Assembly: GCA_946800325.1 (NCBI GenBank)
Contig: OX326956.1
Coordinates: 20,860,667 to 20,924,666, forward strand
Origin: Luzula sylvatica
Lineage: Eukaryota; Streptophyta; Magnoliopsida; Poales; Juncaceae
Direction of reading: 5' to 3'
Length of the DNA stretch: 64,000 bases
Within the stretch, counting starts at the first letter, position 1; each line of letters begins with the position of its first letter. Of this stretch, positions 11,709 through 22,700 are shown piece by piece. The position numbers and the translations under genes were made by a program. The notes under the pieces were generated by a model. That model had not been told where the DNA came from, made no database searches, and saw nothing but the letters and a program-made list of their open reading frames with translations.

Positions 11709-13150
11709 AAACCCTTGATCGTCCTCGATCATGATGAGCATAAAATCAAGCACAAAGAAAAATGCATGTATAGGTTTTATTGAAATTGTATTCATCGATT
11801 TCAAAACTCAATTCTCACAAGATAATTGTTCACTCTTATCATAATCACTAATATTGAAAGAGATAAGTTTGAGTTATATTAGAATCTATTTTCAATGAAT
11901 TGCACAAATTCGAAGAGTTTACTAGAGCAAATGATCTGAACCGAAAAAGATGATTAAACACCATCATTCAATTCTTTTCACTCCACAATTCACAAGGATT
12001 ATCATGAAAAAGCATTAATGAAAACCAATTTTTCCGTTTTGCAAAAATCGTTTCTTAAATGTAAATTGTCACTTTTAAACCGTTCGGTACGTTAGTACTT
12101 GGTTCATCTTCGATTTCTACTAAATTTTCCCAATTTGCGCTCGATTTCCTTTTTATTCTTTTCTTTCTTTTCGTTTATTTATTTATTTATTTATTTTTTT
12201 CTTTTCTTTTGTTCGTTGTTGCTTTCGATGGTCCCCATGTGTGTCCTTTGGGATAACAAGTGGTCATGACTCACACCACTCATTACTTAGTAAAACCCCA
12301 TGGATCCGTGCAATCTTTAGCTAACAAGTGGTCATGACTCACACCACTCATTACTTAATCAATCACACGGACTCGACAATCGAAAGCGCTTTAATCCGTG
12401 ATTGAAGAAAACTTTTTCGCATCGACTCTTGATCATGACTCACACCAAGAACCGGCTACTTTGGTTTACTACGACTCATGCACCCCTTTAGCCAACAAGT
12501 GGTCATGACTCACACCACTCATTACTTAATCAAGGTGCATGAGCTCATCGAATCAAGCTTTGAGCGCAAATTGGTTCCCGTTAGTGTAATTTCGAATCCC
12601 CATGAACGGTCGAGCTCTTTAAGTGCAATTGGTCAATTTTTAGATTTATGCAAAACTTACTAAAGTGGTTGAAACAAGGCTTTTTAGAAATTCCAAGTAA
12701 AATATGGGTTTAAGTTATGAAAATGGTGTGTCATGTAAATCAAGGATTGATCAAATTGTCAAAAACTTATGAATTTAGTGAACTCATTGATTAGGGTTTG
12801 AATCCCCAAAAGAATCTCTTCAAGATCTCAATCAATTCCTTCAAATATTTTGTGAAAATTTCAAGTTTGAGAGTAAAATGATGGTGTTCTGGTGAAAATT
12901 TGTCTAAAAATCGATGATTTATTCAATGAGGTGGAGAAAAACCTTAAAATGTACAAAATCCCTGGCTTGTGTAATTGCAATGCTCAATAATTCATAAAAA
13001 AAAAAAAATTATTTTTCTTCTTTAAAAGGGATTTTTTTCGTTAATAATTTTTTTATTTTATCAAAGATTGTGTTTATAACCCCCCCCCCCCCCCCATACT
13101 TATTCCTTCGCTTGTCCTCAAGCGATAATATAGAGAAAAATTAAAAGAAG
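11709..13150 (-). other. Non-coding 3' region of the nested element
   Basis: Apart from the direct repeats above, this holds low-complexity tracts: a TTTA run near 12,175-12,200, an A run near 13,000 and a C run at 13,081-13,095. I see no coding remnant. The C run may be miscounted in the assembly. Confidence 0.5.
12257..12535 (-). repeat. Spaced direct repeats in the 3' untranslated part of the nested element
   Basis: A ~38-bp unit built around TGGTCATGACTCACACCACT occurs at about 12,257, 12,323 and 12,494, with a shorter fourth version near 12,430. Spacing is irregular (66 to ~170 bp). The array lies between the integrase remnant and the polypurine tract. Variable 3' tandem repeats are known from Tat/Ogre-like gypsy elements, which fits the proposed ancestry. 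Confidence 0.75.
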
Positions 13151-13410
13151 TTAAGGAGAGACACAACCTTTGATGCGTGGTGCTTGATCGTCTTCGACTT
13201 GTTGCTCCTCCATCCATCTTGTTTCGAATTTTGCGTGATGCTCGATGCGTTTGCCATTCATCTTTAACGCTTCATTCGTTTGGTCGCTTCGAATCTTCAC
13301 AACTCCAAATGGTGTGACATTGGTCACCACAAATGGGTCGATCCAACGCGACATTTGCTTCCTTTTGGAGTGGAACGTCTCGATCACCGATTTCGAATTC
13401 GCATCCTTTT
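13151..13410 (-). pseudogene. Integrase C-terminal remnant (gypsy type)
   Basis: A 78-aa minus-strand ORF (13,387-13,151) contains RWIDPFVVTNVTPFGVVKI and then MNGKRIEHH, the pattern of the C-terminal domain at the end of gypsy-type plant integrases (R-W-x-G-P-F-V-V ... V-N-G-x-R-L-K-H). Just upstream, in another frame, EFEIGDR resembles the preceding conserved stretch, so a frameshift lies near 13,385. The catalytic core is absent. Confidence 0.7.
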
Positions 13411-13849
13411 GCCGGTGTCGTCTCCAACCATCTTGTCACGTTTCTCGTGTCTTGGTCACACCTTTGCGATTATTTGCTTGGGAATTCGTGGAGGTTGATC
13501 GAGGAGATTCGGAGGAAAACGCATCACTTGCCGATCTTGGAGAGGTAAGCATCTTGATCACATTGATTTTGGCCTTATCGACTTCCTTTCCTTTCTTGAG
13601 ATTAGATGGCCTAATATGATTTCATTGCTCACTAAAGAGTGGCATATTCAAAAATTCGAAACAAGGTTAGCTTGTAATGATAGAGAATGTAAAGCATAAA
13701 CCTTTGGATGCGATGGAGAATCGGAATTCTTGATTTATCTTGGAATGTACCAATTGAGCTTTAGCATGTAGTCCTTGCACCGTTGGTACGAGGGTTTGCC
13801 TCCCTCGCTAGCGCTCTCGTTTATGGTCTCGAGCTCGACCATGCCGATG
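13411..13849 (-). other. Deletion-junction region between gag-like ORF and integrase tail
   Basis: In a complete element, protease, reverse transcriptase, RNase H and the integrase core would lie here. None is visible in about 440 bp. The minus-strand frame from about 13,840 gives a short peptide containing MVELETINESASEGGKPSYQ that may be the rest of a former polyprotein; I do not recognise it. Confidence 0.4.
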
Positions 13850-14974
13850 TTATCCTCCTTCAAAATTAAACGAAGCGCTCACATGGATTGCTACTTTTCG
13901 ACCGCCTCGAAATACTCCCTTTGAGATGTTGGAGATGAGAGAATTCGGCACTTGTATCACTCGTTTTGCATACGTCGAAAGTGGCGTAAAGATAAGCGTC
14001 GCTTCGCTTCGGATTTTTCGAATTGCTTCATTACTTGGAGTTTGATGAAGAGGAGTTGTGAGAGGCGTGAGTATCTCGATTGTATTTGATTTCCTTGATA
14101 AATCTACACAAGGTGAAATTCTATCATGAAAAGCATCATAGTTCTTAATTGAATTTAAATTGATGATATATGGAAAGAATTCACCTTGGAGAATTGTAGA
14201 TTTCTTTTCTTGCTCGTTTTCATCGATTGGAGTGAGTTGAACCGTCTTTTGGAGAATCGAATCCAATGACACCTTTTCTTCTTCAATTGTCGTTCTTGCT
14301 CGAATGTTTTCATCGAATCCCCCCACACTTGAACTCTTGTCGCCGTCAATCTCCATGATCTCCTCGTTTGAATATTCTAACTCGAGACAAGTCACTCTTT
14401 GATCTAGATCATTGAGCGTGGATTGAATATTTCCTAGTCGTCGAGAGGTGGTTTTAATCTCTTGTTTCATTAAGTCCATGTTTTTCTCATTTTTATCGAT
14501 TTTTCCGTTCATTGATTGCATCATCGACATCATTCCTTCCATCATTTGCTTCATTTCTTGATTTGGATCTTCGATTTGGGATTGAAATGGTGGGTCATGG
14601 CATTCAAATTCGTGTTGATATTCGAGTTCATTTTGAGACGGTTCGTATATGGGGTTTGAGTACATGGGGTTTGAGTAGTTGTTAGCAGTTTCGGCATAGG
14701 ATTGTGTCTCATAACCCCATGGGGATTCGTTTTTGTATTTGCGAGCTTCGTAGATGGGATTTTGATAAAGGGTCTCGGTGTGTGATTCATCGTATTGATT
14801 TGAGGTGGAACATGAGAGCCAACCGAGCCTTCTTCGAGCTTCGTTTTCTTTGCTTTCTTCCCATTCTTTGATATCTTGATCGATCATTTCTTTAAGCGTC
14901 ATGTGTTTTGGATATTCTCTTGGAGGTTGTTTTAGCAATTCTCCAAAAGTTCTTGGTCTTTCTTGATGATTCAT
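13850..14974 (-). CDS. Gag-position ORF of the nested element (374 aa, unrecognised family)
   Basis: This is the only long ORF in the nested element. It starts 136 nt after the primer-binding site, where gag is expected. The protein starts MNHQERPRTFGELL. It is acidic to mixed, has short Tyr/Pro-rich repeats (NPIYE-like, residues ~70-110), and a Met/Gln/Lys-rich segment at ~135-205 that looks coiled-coil. No CCHC zinc knuckle, protease or other enzyme motif is visible. A structural role in particle formation is inferred from position only. The reading frame is open, as expected for a recent insertion. Confidence 0.65.
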   Translation of the reverse strand: MNHQERPRTFGELLKQPPREYPKHMTLKEMIDQDIKEWEESKENEARRRLGWLSCSTSNQYDESHTETLYQNPIYEARKYKNESPWGYETQSYAETANNYSNPMYSNPIYEPSQNELEYQHEFECHDPPFQSQIEDPNQEMKQMMEGMMSMMQSMNGKIDKNEKNMDLMKQEIKTTSRRLGNIQSTLNDLDQRVTCLELEYSNEEIMEIDGDKSSSVGGFDENIRARTTIEEEKVSLDSILQKTVQLTPIDENEQEKKSTILQGEFFPYIINLNSIKNYDAFHDRISPCVDLSRKSNTIEILTPLTTPLHQTPSNEAIRKIRSEATLIFTPLSTYAKRVIQVPNSLISNISKGVFRGGRKVAIHVSASFNFEGG

Positions 14975-15109
14975 CTTGCTCTACTCCGTGTTCCTTGCAA
15001 GAATAGAAAATTTTCGAAATTAGTGAAATATCAAGTTCAAATGTATCAAATCTATTAGAAATATCACTCGAGATTGCAAGTTTGATTCAAAATTTGACTT
15101 AAACATTAC

Positions 15110-15127
15110 TCCCCGGCAGCGGCGCCA
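15110..15127 (-). other. Primer-binding site of the nested element (tRNA-Asp)
   Basis: On the minus strand TGGCGCCGCTGCCGGGGA follows the LTR end (…CATCA) after two bases. It matches the 3' end of plant tRNA-Asp with one difference. tRNA-Asp primer sites are known from plant gypsy elements such as Athila, which supports a gypsy origin and fixes the minus orientation. Confidence 0.8.
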
Positions 15128-15129
15128 TT

Positions 15130-16006
15130 TGATGAGCGGGTTTTCGATCACTTCTAAATTGATATATCGTTGTATGTGAAAACCAATTCAATCAACAAGT
15201 TTGGAATTTAATGTGTATAGTAGTAATATGCAAGTTCGTTCCACGAGGAGTATATGCGTCAAATAAGATTAAGATTCAGATCATTAAAATAAATATTTCG
15301 AAGTTTCCAAAATTAATGAAATTTTGTCTACAGTGAGTTCTGAATATTATCAAATTGATCCTAAAATTTCAAACAATTTGGACAACGGAATAAAAAGTTA
15401 TTAACGAATTACAATTATGTATCTGAAAAACAGTCTCTGGAAACAGCAGGTTTTCAGTTGAAGTGACAGATTTCAAAGACTCATATCAATTCGAATATTT
15501 CATGAAATTCAACGATTCAAAATGTTCCCGAAACTAGAAATCAAGATCTACGTAATGAAAATTTTTAACAGATCTAGCATATACAGAAAATGAAAAATAA
15601 AGAGAAAAAGAACAAGAAAAGAAAAGATCAAGAAAAGATCAAGAACAAGAATTTTAGAATCAAACAAGTTATATTTACACACATCAAATTCGAGAAAAGA
15701 AAAGATTACACCTAAAACGAGAAGAAAGCTTCAACGTGATTAGAGGTACTCCTTCCTTGTGATCGTGGACGATTGATGCTCGAATCGCTAGGAAGCTAGA
15801 TGATTGAGCTGTTTTCTCGTCTTGAAGAAACGTCCTTCCCGGTTGAAGAAAGCTCCGAGTCCGGTTGTGACGTGTATCTTCTACGACTTGCTTCGATTAG
15901 ATCGATTCACCGGATGAAGAAAGCTTCGAGTCCGGCAAACAATCACTCGAGAATTCGAGTAATCCTTGAATGGTTCTTGACGTTCTTGAAAGTTCTTGGA
16001 AGTGCT

Positions 16007-16066
<60 letters not shown>

Positions 16067-16553
16067 TCCGAAGAGCGGGGGAGGGGGAGAGAGAAGCAAA
16101 TCCTGCCCAAGGGCTTTGGGGTCTTATTTATAGTGTCTTTGAAGCTCTCCCATTGGCCAAGAGTTGGATGAGAGGATTGAGGGTAGTTTGGGGATTATAG
16201 GTGAGGTAGGTGGGCTGGATAGTGGGCTGGATAGTGGCTATGGTGTGAGTTGTTTTCGTGTAGAGTTTGGTGTAGACTCTTATGTTGAAGATTATTTGCC
16301 TCCTCCCTCATACGTGCACCGAAATGATCGGTATGATATACCGATTTCATCGGCTCGAGATGATGAAGGCAACTACACTCTTGGTTTGCCGAGAAGTTCC
16401 ACCTAAAACATGTAATTAAGCGATAAAACACACTTAGTGAAGAAATATTCTTGTTATCTCAAATATGAACAATTGTATATATAAAGTTGTGATTCAAAAG
16501 GGCTAAAATCCCCAAATTAGATATCAAAAAGGTGCTTTATTTTCCTCTTATCA
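15130..16553 (-). repeat. Right LTR (5' LTR) of the nested element
   Basis: This 1,424-bp copy is 16 bp longer than the left LTR because of a longer GA run (about 16,010-16,059). I saw no other difference. A TATA-like CTATAAATA on the minus strand is at 16,125-16,133, so U3 is about 420 bp. Confidence 0.93.
16125..16133 (-). promoter_or_regulatory. Probable TATA box of the nested element's 5' LTR
   Basis: CTATAAATA on the minus strand lies about 420 bp into the LTR, followed downstream by a purine/pyrimidine-skewed leader containing the GA microsatellite. Confidence 0.55.
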
Positions 16554-16558
16554 ATGAT

Positions 16559-17390
16559 GCCTTACATTTGATGTTAGGATCTATTATATCTGTCATGATA
16601 TGTATGTGGCTATCTGTCATACAAATAAAGCGTCTAGTTCACCGTCAATAAAATTCATGGGAATCACATGAGTTTGAATGTAATTCGATTACATGAGACT
16701 AACTCTTGTGATTGTATAATGGTTATACAAATATATACATAATGGTTATGTATATTTAAAACCCATCGGGATTTGTATTGATAGAGGTGAAGTTTATCCT
16801 TGAATATTTTGCAAAGAATTCAGGATTTATTATCTATAATGGTGTGGAGGACGTGTTGGTTATAAAGAGTTATAACAAACAACAGTTTCCAAAGATGAAG
16901 CACGTCCAAATATGTAGCACGACTTTCGATCACAAAGTGTGTACATGTTTTGCTTTTATGAAAACACGGTTATGTGGAAAGGTTCCACAAGACCAATAGT
17001 TTATGATTCTATTTACGGAGGCGAGTATATTGCGGTTATTAATCGCAAAAGGAAGTGGTATGGATCAAGGATACATGACCAAACTCTAGTAGTCACGAGT
17101 TATCGGATTTATGGTTGTTTATTGCGTGAGACGCAATAGTACAAGCCAAAAATGCCGAGGTCACAACCACTTCTAGCCAATACTCAGAAAATTTCATTTG
17201 ATCCATGAAATTTTATGAAAAGATGTGATCGTAGGTATTGGAAATGTTCCAATCCTGATGATGATTAACACTAGCGGGAACGTGCGGACCCGTTTACAAA
17301 ACCGCTCTCTCTAGTCGCGCGTGACTGTCATGCGATGACTATGGGTATGGAGATACCTAGAGGAGGAAGAAGAGAGTAGAGTGTAGTTAT
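16559..17390 (+). pseudogene. Decayed gag-pol of E2, right part
   Basis: This continues the E2 polyprotein remnant after the nested element and matches E1 4,745-5,576. It contains the RNase H remnant (16,939-17,139) and the end of the gene, with the final ACCTAGAGGAGGAAGA block shared with E5. Confidence 0.8.
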
Positions 17391-18560
17391 CTAATACGAT
17401 AGTCCTCGCAGGTTATGGGTATGGAGATACCCATAGGTAAACGTTGTATCACCCAAATACTTAGTCCATATGAATGCATTCCTTTTAAAAATTTTGTTTA
17501 CTTAATTTAAATATGCATTCACCTTATATGAAAACAGTGTGCGGGTTGTGTAATATGATTGTTACATGAACCTTGATTTGAACTTGTGTGGACGTCGACA
17601 TGGTTGAGGACCATGTGCAGCGAAACCGTCACACTTAAAGTGTCATTTCTAAACATCCCTACTCGCGGATCAGCTTGCTTAAGAGAGAAGCATTTCTATT
17701 ATTGGATAGACTGAACGCGTACACTAGTACGTTTGCCGAGGAGATGATTATGTTTTGCTAATCATGGGACAAGGTGCTTGTCGAATCGGGAACGTAGATA
17801 TATGTTAGGTTACATGTATTGGATATGACCAAAGCCGCGAGTCCATGACATGGTTTAGTCATTATAGATGGACTTGTGACGGATGGGGTTTTAGATTCTT
17901 CATACTTGAGGGGATCATTGATTGCGTTACGTGCGTAACACAATGCTTTGATATGATCTTACGCTCACCGTAACAGGGAGTTAAAAGGGTCATCATTGGG
18001 TATTGTCCGAAACACGGAATTCAATGTGAGTCTCCAAGATAGGAATTGTTTATTCCGAAAGGAAGAGATATCTCTTAGGCGCCGCTCGATGAGTCGATTA
18101 ACGAAATCTCTGGCCAGAGTCAATGATATTAATGGTTAATATCGATTGAAATTTGTTAAATCAACTCGGAATCGGGGAATAAGTATAGTTAATCAAATTA
18201 TAAGGATGACTATTACCATGCCTTTTGATTAACGGATATCGCAAACAAGAGAACTAGTAACCGCTATTCGAGATAGGCACAATGATCACAATCATTTTTC
18301 GTTTTAACATGGGTAGCCATGATGGAGTGACTAGATCCCGCTCATGGGCTTGTAGTGCCATGGAAACGGCCTACTGCCATCGTTAAACGAACCTACACGG
18401 TCACACAACGAGTCGTACTATGTCGGGCTTGATTGCAAGTTTTTGCACATTGGATGTGCATGGCTTTAGCGTATTTGATACGCGGGCCAGATTCTCTGAT
18501 ATAGTGTATATGTGATATACATGAGTACCTTTTAGGTAAATCTGAAACTGAGTGGGAGAC

Positions 18561-19605
18561 TGAAGGAAATACAGTTTTGGATCATCGCTAAAATGGTACG
18601 TAGGACAAACGAACGTACGCGTTCGTGGGCATATGAAACAGATTAGTAAAACTGGTATAACTTTCAGTAGGAAACTCCGATTTGAATGGTTCAAATTGGT
18701 TTAGTTAGATAATGAGATTATCTAGAACTTTCATGTTGTAATATATTTCATTTGAACGAAGTATCAGTATCGTTCTAATGAAATACCGAAAGGGTGCGAC
18801 AGTTTGACATACAGTCAGTAAAACGGCCGTAACTTTCGGGTCCGAACTCCAATTGGGCTGGGCCAAATTGGGTTGGAAAGATAATTAGATTATCTACAAC
18901 TTTCGTAAATATTCAAAGTCGGTTGGAACGATTTAATATTTTCGTTCTGACAGATTACTGAAAGGGTGTATGCAGTTTTCTGTTTGAAAAGGTGTATAGA
19001 AGATATACATACCTTTTGGCCCATCCTTATCCTATGGATATATATAGGATGTTTCTCTCTCTCTCATCAGTCCAACCAGTTGAATAATTAGATTAGTTCA
19101 ACCAGAAAATTAATGGAGTTAATTTAGAATTAATCCAGAAATTAAGAGACTCTAATCACTTGATGAAAGAGTGCGAAGAGATTGAGAGAGAAGGAGAAAA
19201 GAGTTTTCTCCGTCTAGAGAATCGAAACGCAATCATGCAAGTTCGCCGGTGCATCGTCTAGGCAGGTGCATCCGCGACCGAGGTGCTACGACTCACGGTG
19301 GATACGGGTAGAGGAGCGACACATGTGGCTCTTCGTTGTGATCAAACCGGAGAAGTAATCGAGTAACGGGCTGTGGAATCATGCGGGCATGGAACGCACG
19401 AAGACAACCCGAGGCGTGTCGAAACGGTGGGAGACGTGCGGTATGGGACGTACGGGCTAGTCACCAACGTGACACCGAAGGAAATAGAAGGCGGCGATCA
19501 ACCCTTCGTGTGCCATCAATTTGGCACTGGTATGAATCTGTCCTTCTATTCGCATCATACCCTCGAAGTCGTGGCGTGATCTCGGGAATCGGGGAATCGA
19601 ACTTC
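18561..19605 (+). repeat. 3' LTR of E2, truncated at its end
   Basis: It starts TGAAGG after the polypurine tract and matches 6,757-7,790 with very few differences. It breaks off at GGGAATCGAAC near 19,605. The next bases (TTCGAGGGTATATTAGATA) resemble the sequence just after a primer site (E1 about 402-435) with 14 bp missing, so another internal region once followed. Confidence 0.85.
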
Positions 19606-19770
19606 GAGGGTATATTAGATAAATTGAGAAAATATTAATTTCATAGAATCATATGGTGACTATTAAAATCCTTTTAGATACCATATTAAACAATGGTCAA
19701 TTTCAGATCTAATATTAGACATATTAAACAATTTAAAACATATGGTGATAACTAGTGTATATTCTATTAT
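19606..19770. other. AT-rich junction patch between E2 and inverted E3
   Basis: About 165 bp link the broken E2 LTR to inverted E3. It contains scraps found elsewhere, including CAATTTCAGATCT from the E-element sequence beside the polypurine tract, and TATGGTGATAACT and ATTAAACAATTT, which recur in other junction patches. It looks like templated filler DNA. Confidence 0.5.
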
Positions 19771-22700
19771 TGGCCACGAATGTACGACTACATTCGTTTA
19801 TCCTTGTGTACACTTTTACGGTTGATCCGAAACTGTATTTCTTTCAGTCTCCCACTCAATTTCAGATCTACCTAAAAGGTACTCATGCATATCCAATACG
19901 CACGATTTTAGAGAATATAGCTCGCGTATCAAATACCAAGCTATGCACATCCAATGTGCCGATTTTATGATCAAGCCCGACTTAGTACGACTCGTTGTGT
20001 GACCATGTAGGTTCGACTTAACGATGGTAGTAGGTTGTTTCCAATGCCTACAAGCTCATGAGCGGGATCTAGTCACTCCATCATAGCTACCCATGTTAAA
20101 CGAAAAATGATTGTGATCATTGTGCCTATCTCGAATAGCGGTTACTAGTTCTCTTGTTTACGATATCCGTTAATCAAAAGGCATGGTAATAGTCATCCTT
20201 ATAATTTGATTAACTACACTTATTCCCCGATTCCGAGTTGAGTTAACAAATTTCAATCGATATTAACCATTAATATCATTGACCGTGGCCACGGTTTTCG
20301 TTAATCGACTCATCGAGCGGCGCCTAAGAGATATCTCTTCCTTTCGGAATAAACAATTCCTATCTTGGAGACTCACATTGAATTTCGTGTTTCGGACAAT
20401 ACCCAATGATGACCCTTTTAACTCCCTGTTACGGTGAGCGTAAGATCATATCAAAGCATTGTGTTACGCACGTAACGCAATCAATGATCCCCTCAAGTAT
20501 GAAGAATCTAAAACCCCATCCGTCGCAAGTCCATCTATAATGACTAAACCATGTCATGGTCTCGCGGCTTCGGTCATATCCAATACATGTAACCTAACAT
20601 ATATCTACGTTCCCGATTCGACAAACACCTTGTCCCATGATTAGCAAAACATAATCATCTCCTCGGCTAACGTACTAGTGTACGCGTTCAGTCTATTCCC
20701 TTGTAATAGTAATGCTTCTCTCTTAAGCAAACTGACCCGCGACTAGGGATGTTTAGAAATGACACTTTAAGTGTGACGGTTTCGCTGCACATGGTCCTCA
20801 ACCATGTCGACGTCCACACAAGCTCAAATCAGGGTTCATGTAACAATCATATTACACAACCCGCACACAGTTTTCATATAAGGTGAATGCATGAAAATTT
20901 AAGTAAACAAAATTTTTTAAAAGGGATACATTCATATGGACTAAGTATTTGGGTGATACAACGTTTACCTATGGGTATCTCCATACCCACAACCTGCGAG
21001 GACTATCGTATTAGATAACTACACTCTACTCTCTTCTTCCTCCTCTAGGTATCTCCATACCCATAGTCATCGCATGACAGTCACGCGCGACTAGAGAGAG
21101 CGGTTTTGTAAACGGGTCCGCACGTTCCCGCTAGTGTTAATCTTCTGCAGGATTGGAACATTTCCAATACCCACGATCACATCTTTTCGCAAAATTTCAT
21201 GGATCAATGAAATTTTCTGAGTATTAGTTAGAAGTGGTTGTGACCTCGGCATTTTTGGCTTGTACTATTGCGTTTCACGCAATAAACAACCATAAATCCG
21301 ATAACTCGTGGCTACGAGAGTTTGGTCATGTATCCTTGATCCATACCACTTCTTTTTGCGATTAATAACCGCAATATACTCGCCTCCGTAAATAGAATCA
21401 TAAACTATTGGTCTTGTGGAACCTTTCCACATAACCGAGTTTTCATTTAAGCAAAACATGTACACACTTTGTGATCGAAAGTCGTGCTACATATTTGGAC
21501 GTGCTTAATCTTTGGAAACTGTTGTTGTTATATCTCTTTATAACCAACACGTCCTCCACACCATTATAGATAAAAAATCCTGAATTCTTTCGCAAAGTAT
21601 TCAAGGATAAACCTCACCGCTATCAATACAAATCTCGATGGGTTTAAATATACATAACCATTATGTATATATTTGTATAACCATTATACATTCACAAGAG
21701 TTAGTCTCATGTAATCGAATTACATTCAAACTCATGTGATTCCCACGAATTGTATTGAAGGTGAATTAGACGCTTTATTTGTACGACAGATAGCCACATA
21801 CATATCATGACAGATATAATAGATCCTAACATCAAAATGTAAGGCATCATATTATTACTTTTCGCGCTGCTTGATGTCTCACATCGAGCCGTTGAAAATT
21901 TCTGTCATTCGACATTTCGATTTAACTCCTCCAAGGAGTTTACATGTTGAAAACCATTTTCAACAATATGTCGATATATGTGCTATAAAATAGAACGAGG
22001 AACTTCTTAGATCTATCCTATAGATCTTCACGCTTATTTCATAAGCGGTCTCGTCTAAATCCTTTGTCGTTACAAGAAATATAACGCAGCTCCCACTAAC
22101 CTTCATGTGTACACAAAGTTTCCATTCGTTTCGACAATTTTATAACAGTTTATAACTTCGTCAAAAACGAATATTCCATTTCCGAGAAGCTTTCTCTAAT
22201 CCATCATATGGATCGTTAAAGCGTGCATGTCTTATCCCCGATTCTTATGAATCGACAAAACCGTAAGGTTGTGTCAAGTACACATCCTTTCATAAAATTT
22301 CTGTCAAGAAATTCGGTTTTGACATCCATTTTGCCACATCACATATCACAATACGCGACCATGACAAGCAGAATTTCGAGAATGTGAAAGCATGGCAACA
22401 TGCGAAAACGTTTCTTCATAGTCCGACTATGAATTGCATGAAACTCTTCGCAAAAAGCCTCGCTTTACATATATGCGTATTCCTATCCATGTCGGTTCTT
22501 CATCTTGAAAAACCCACTCACATTTCACGGGTCTAACCCAGAAAATAATGAAATCAAGTTCTGAACTTGATAATTTACATGGATCGAATCTCAGATTTCA
22601 TGACACCATGTCATGTGGAATCAACTTTTCATAGCATCATTGTAAGATATCGAATCATCATATGATTTCGATCTATCATCATTAGCCTTGATAAATTCGT

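Larger units (their letters stand above)
10286..16553 (-). mobile_element. Young nested non-autonomous LTR retrotransposon (gypsy-like remnant, tRNA-Asp primer site)
   Basis: Two near-identical LTRs (10,286-11,693 and 15,130-16,553) flank a 3.4-kb internal region. Target duplications ATGAT lie at 10,281-10,285 and 16,554-16,558, and the uninterrupted site is visible in E4 near 30,171. On the minus strand the order is 5' LTR, primer site matching tRNA-Asp, a 374-aa ORF in gag position, an integrase C-terminal remnant, tandem repeats, a polypurine tract and the 3' LTR. No protease, reverse transcriptase or RNase H is visible, so it probably moved using another element's enzymes. The integrase tail suggests Ty3/gypsy ancestry. 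Confidence 0.92.
6757..19605 (+). mobile_element. Ty1/copia LTR retrotransposon E2, non-autonomous, interrupted by a nested element
   Basis: E2 shares its 5' LTR with E1, has a polypurine tract at 18,550-18,560 and a 3' LTR from 18,561 that breaks off at about 19,605. The leader and start of gag (the equivalent of E1 382-2,388) are missing and replaced by about 65 bp of unrelated sequence (7,856-7,921). The rest matches E1 closely, with the same coding lesions. A 6,268-bp element is inserted at 10,286 with target duplications. Confidence 0.85.

Noticed and set aside
10286..16553. Host gene status for the 374-aa ORF
   Set aside because: It lies between matched LTRs, just after a primer-binding site, within an insertion with target duplications.
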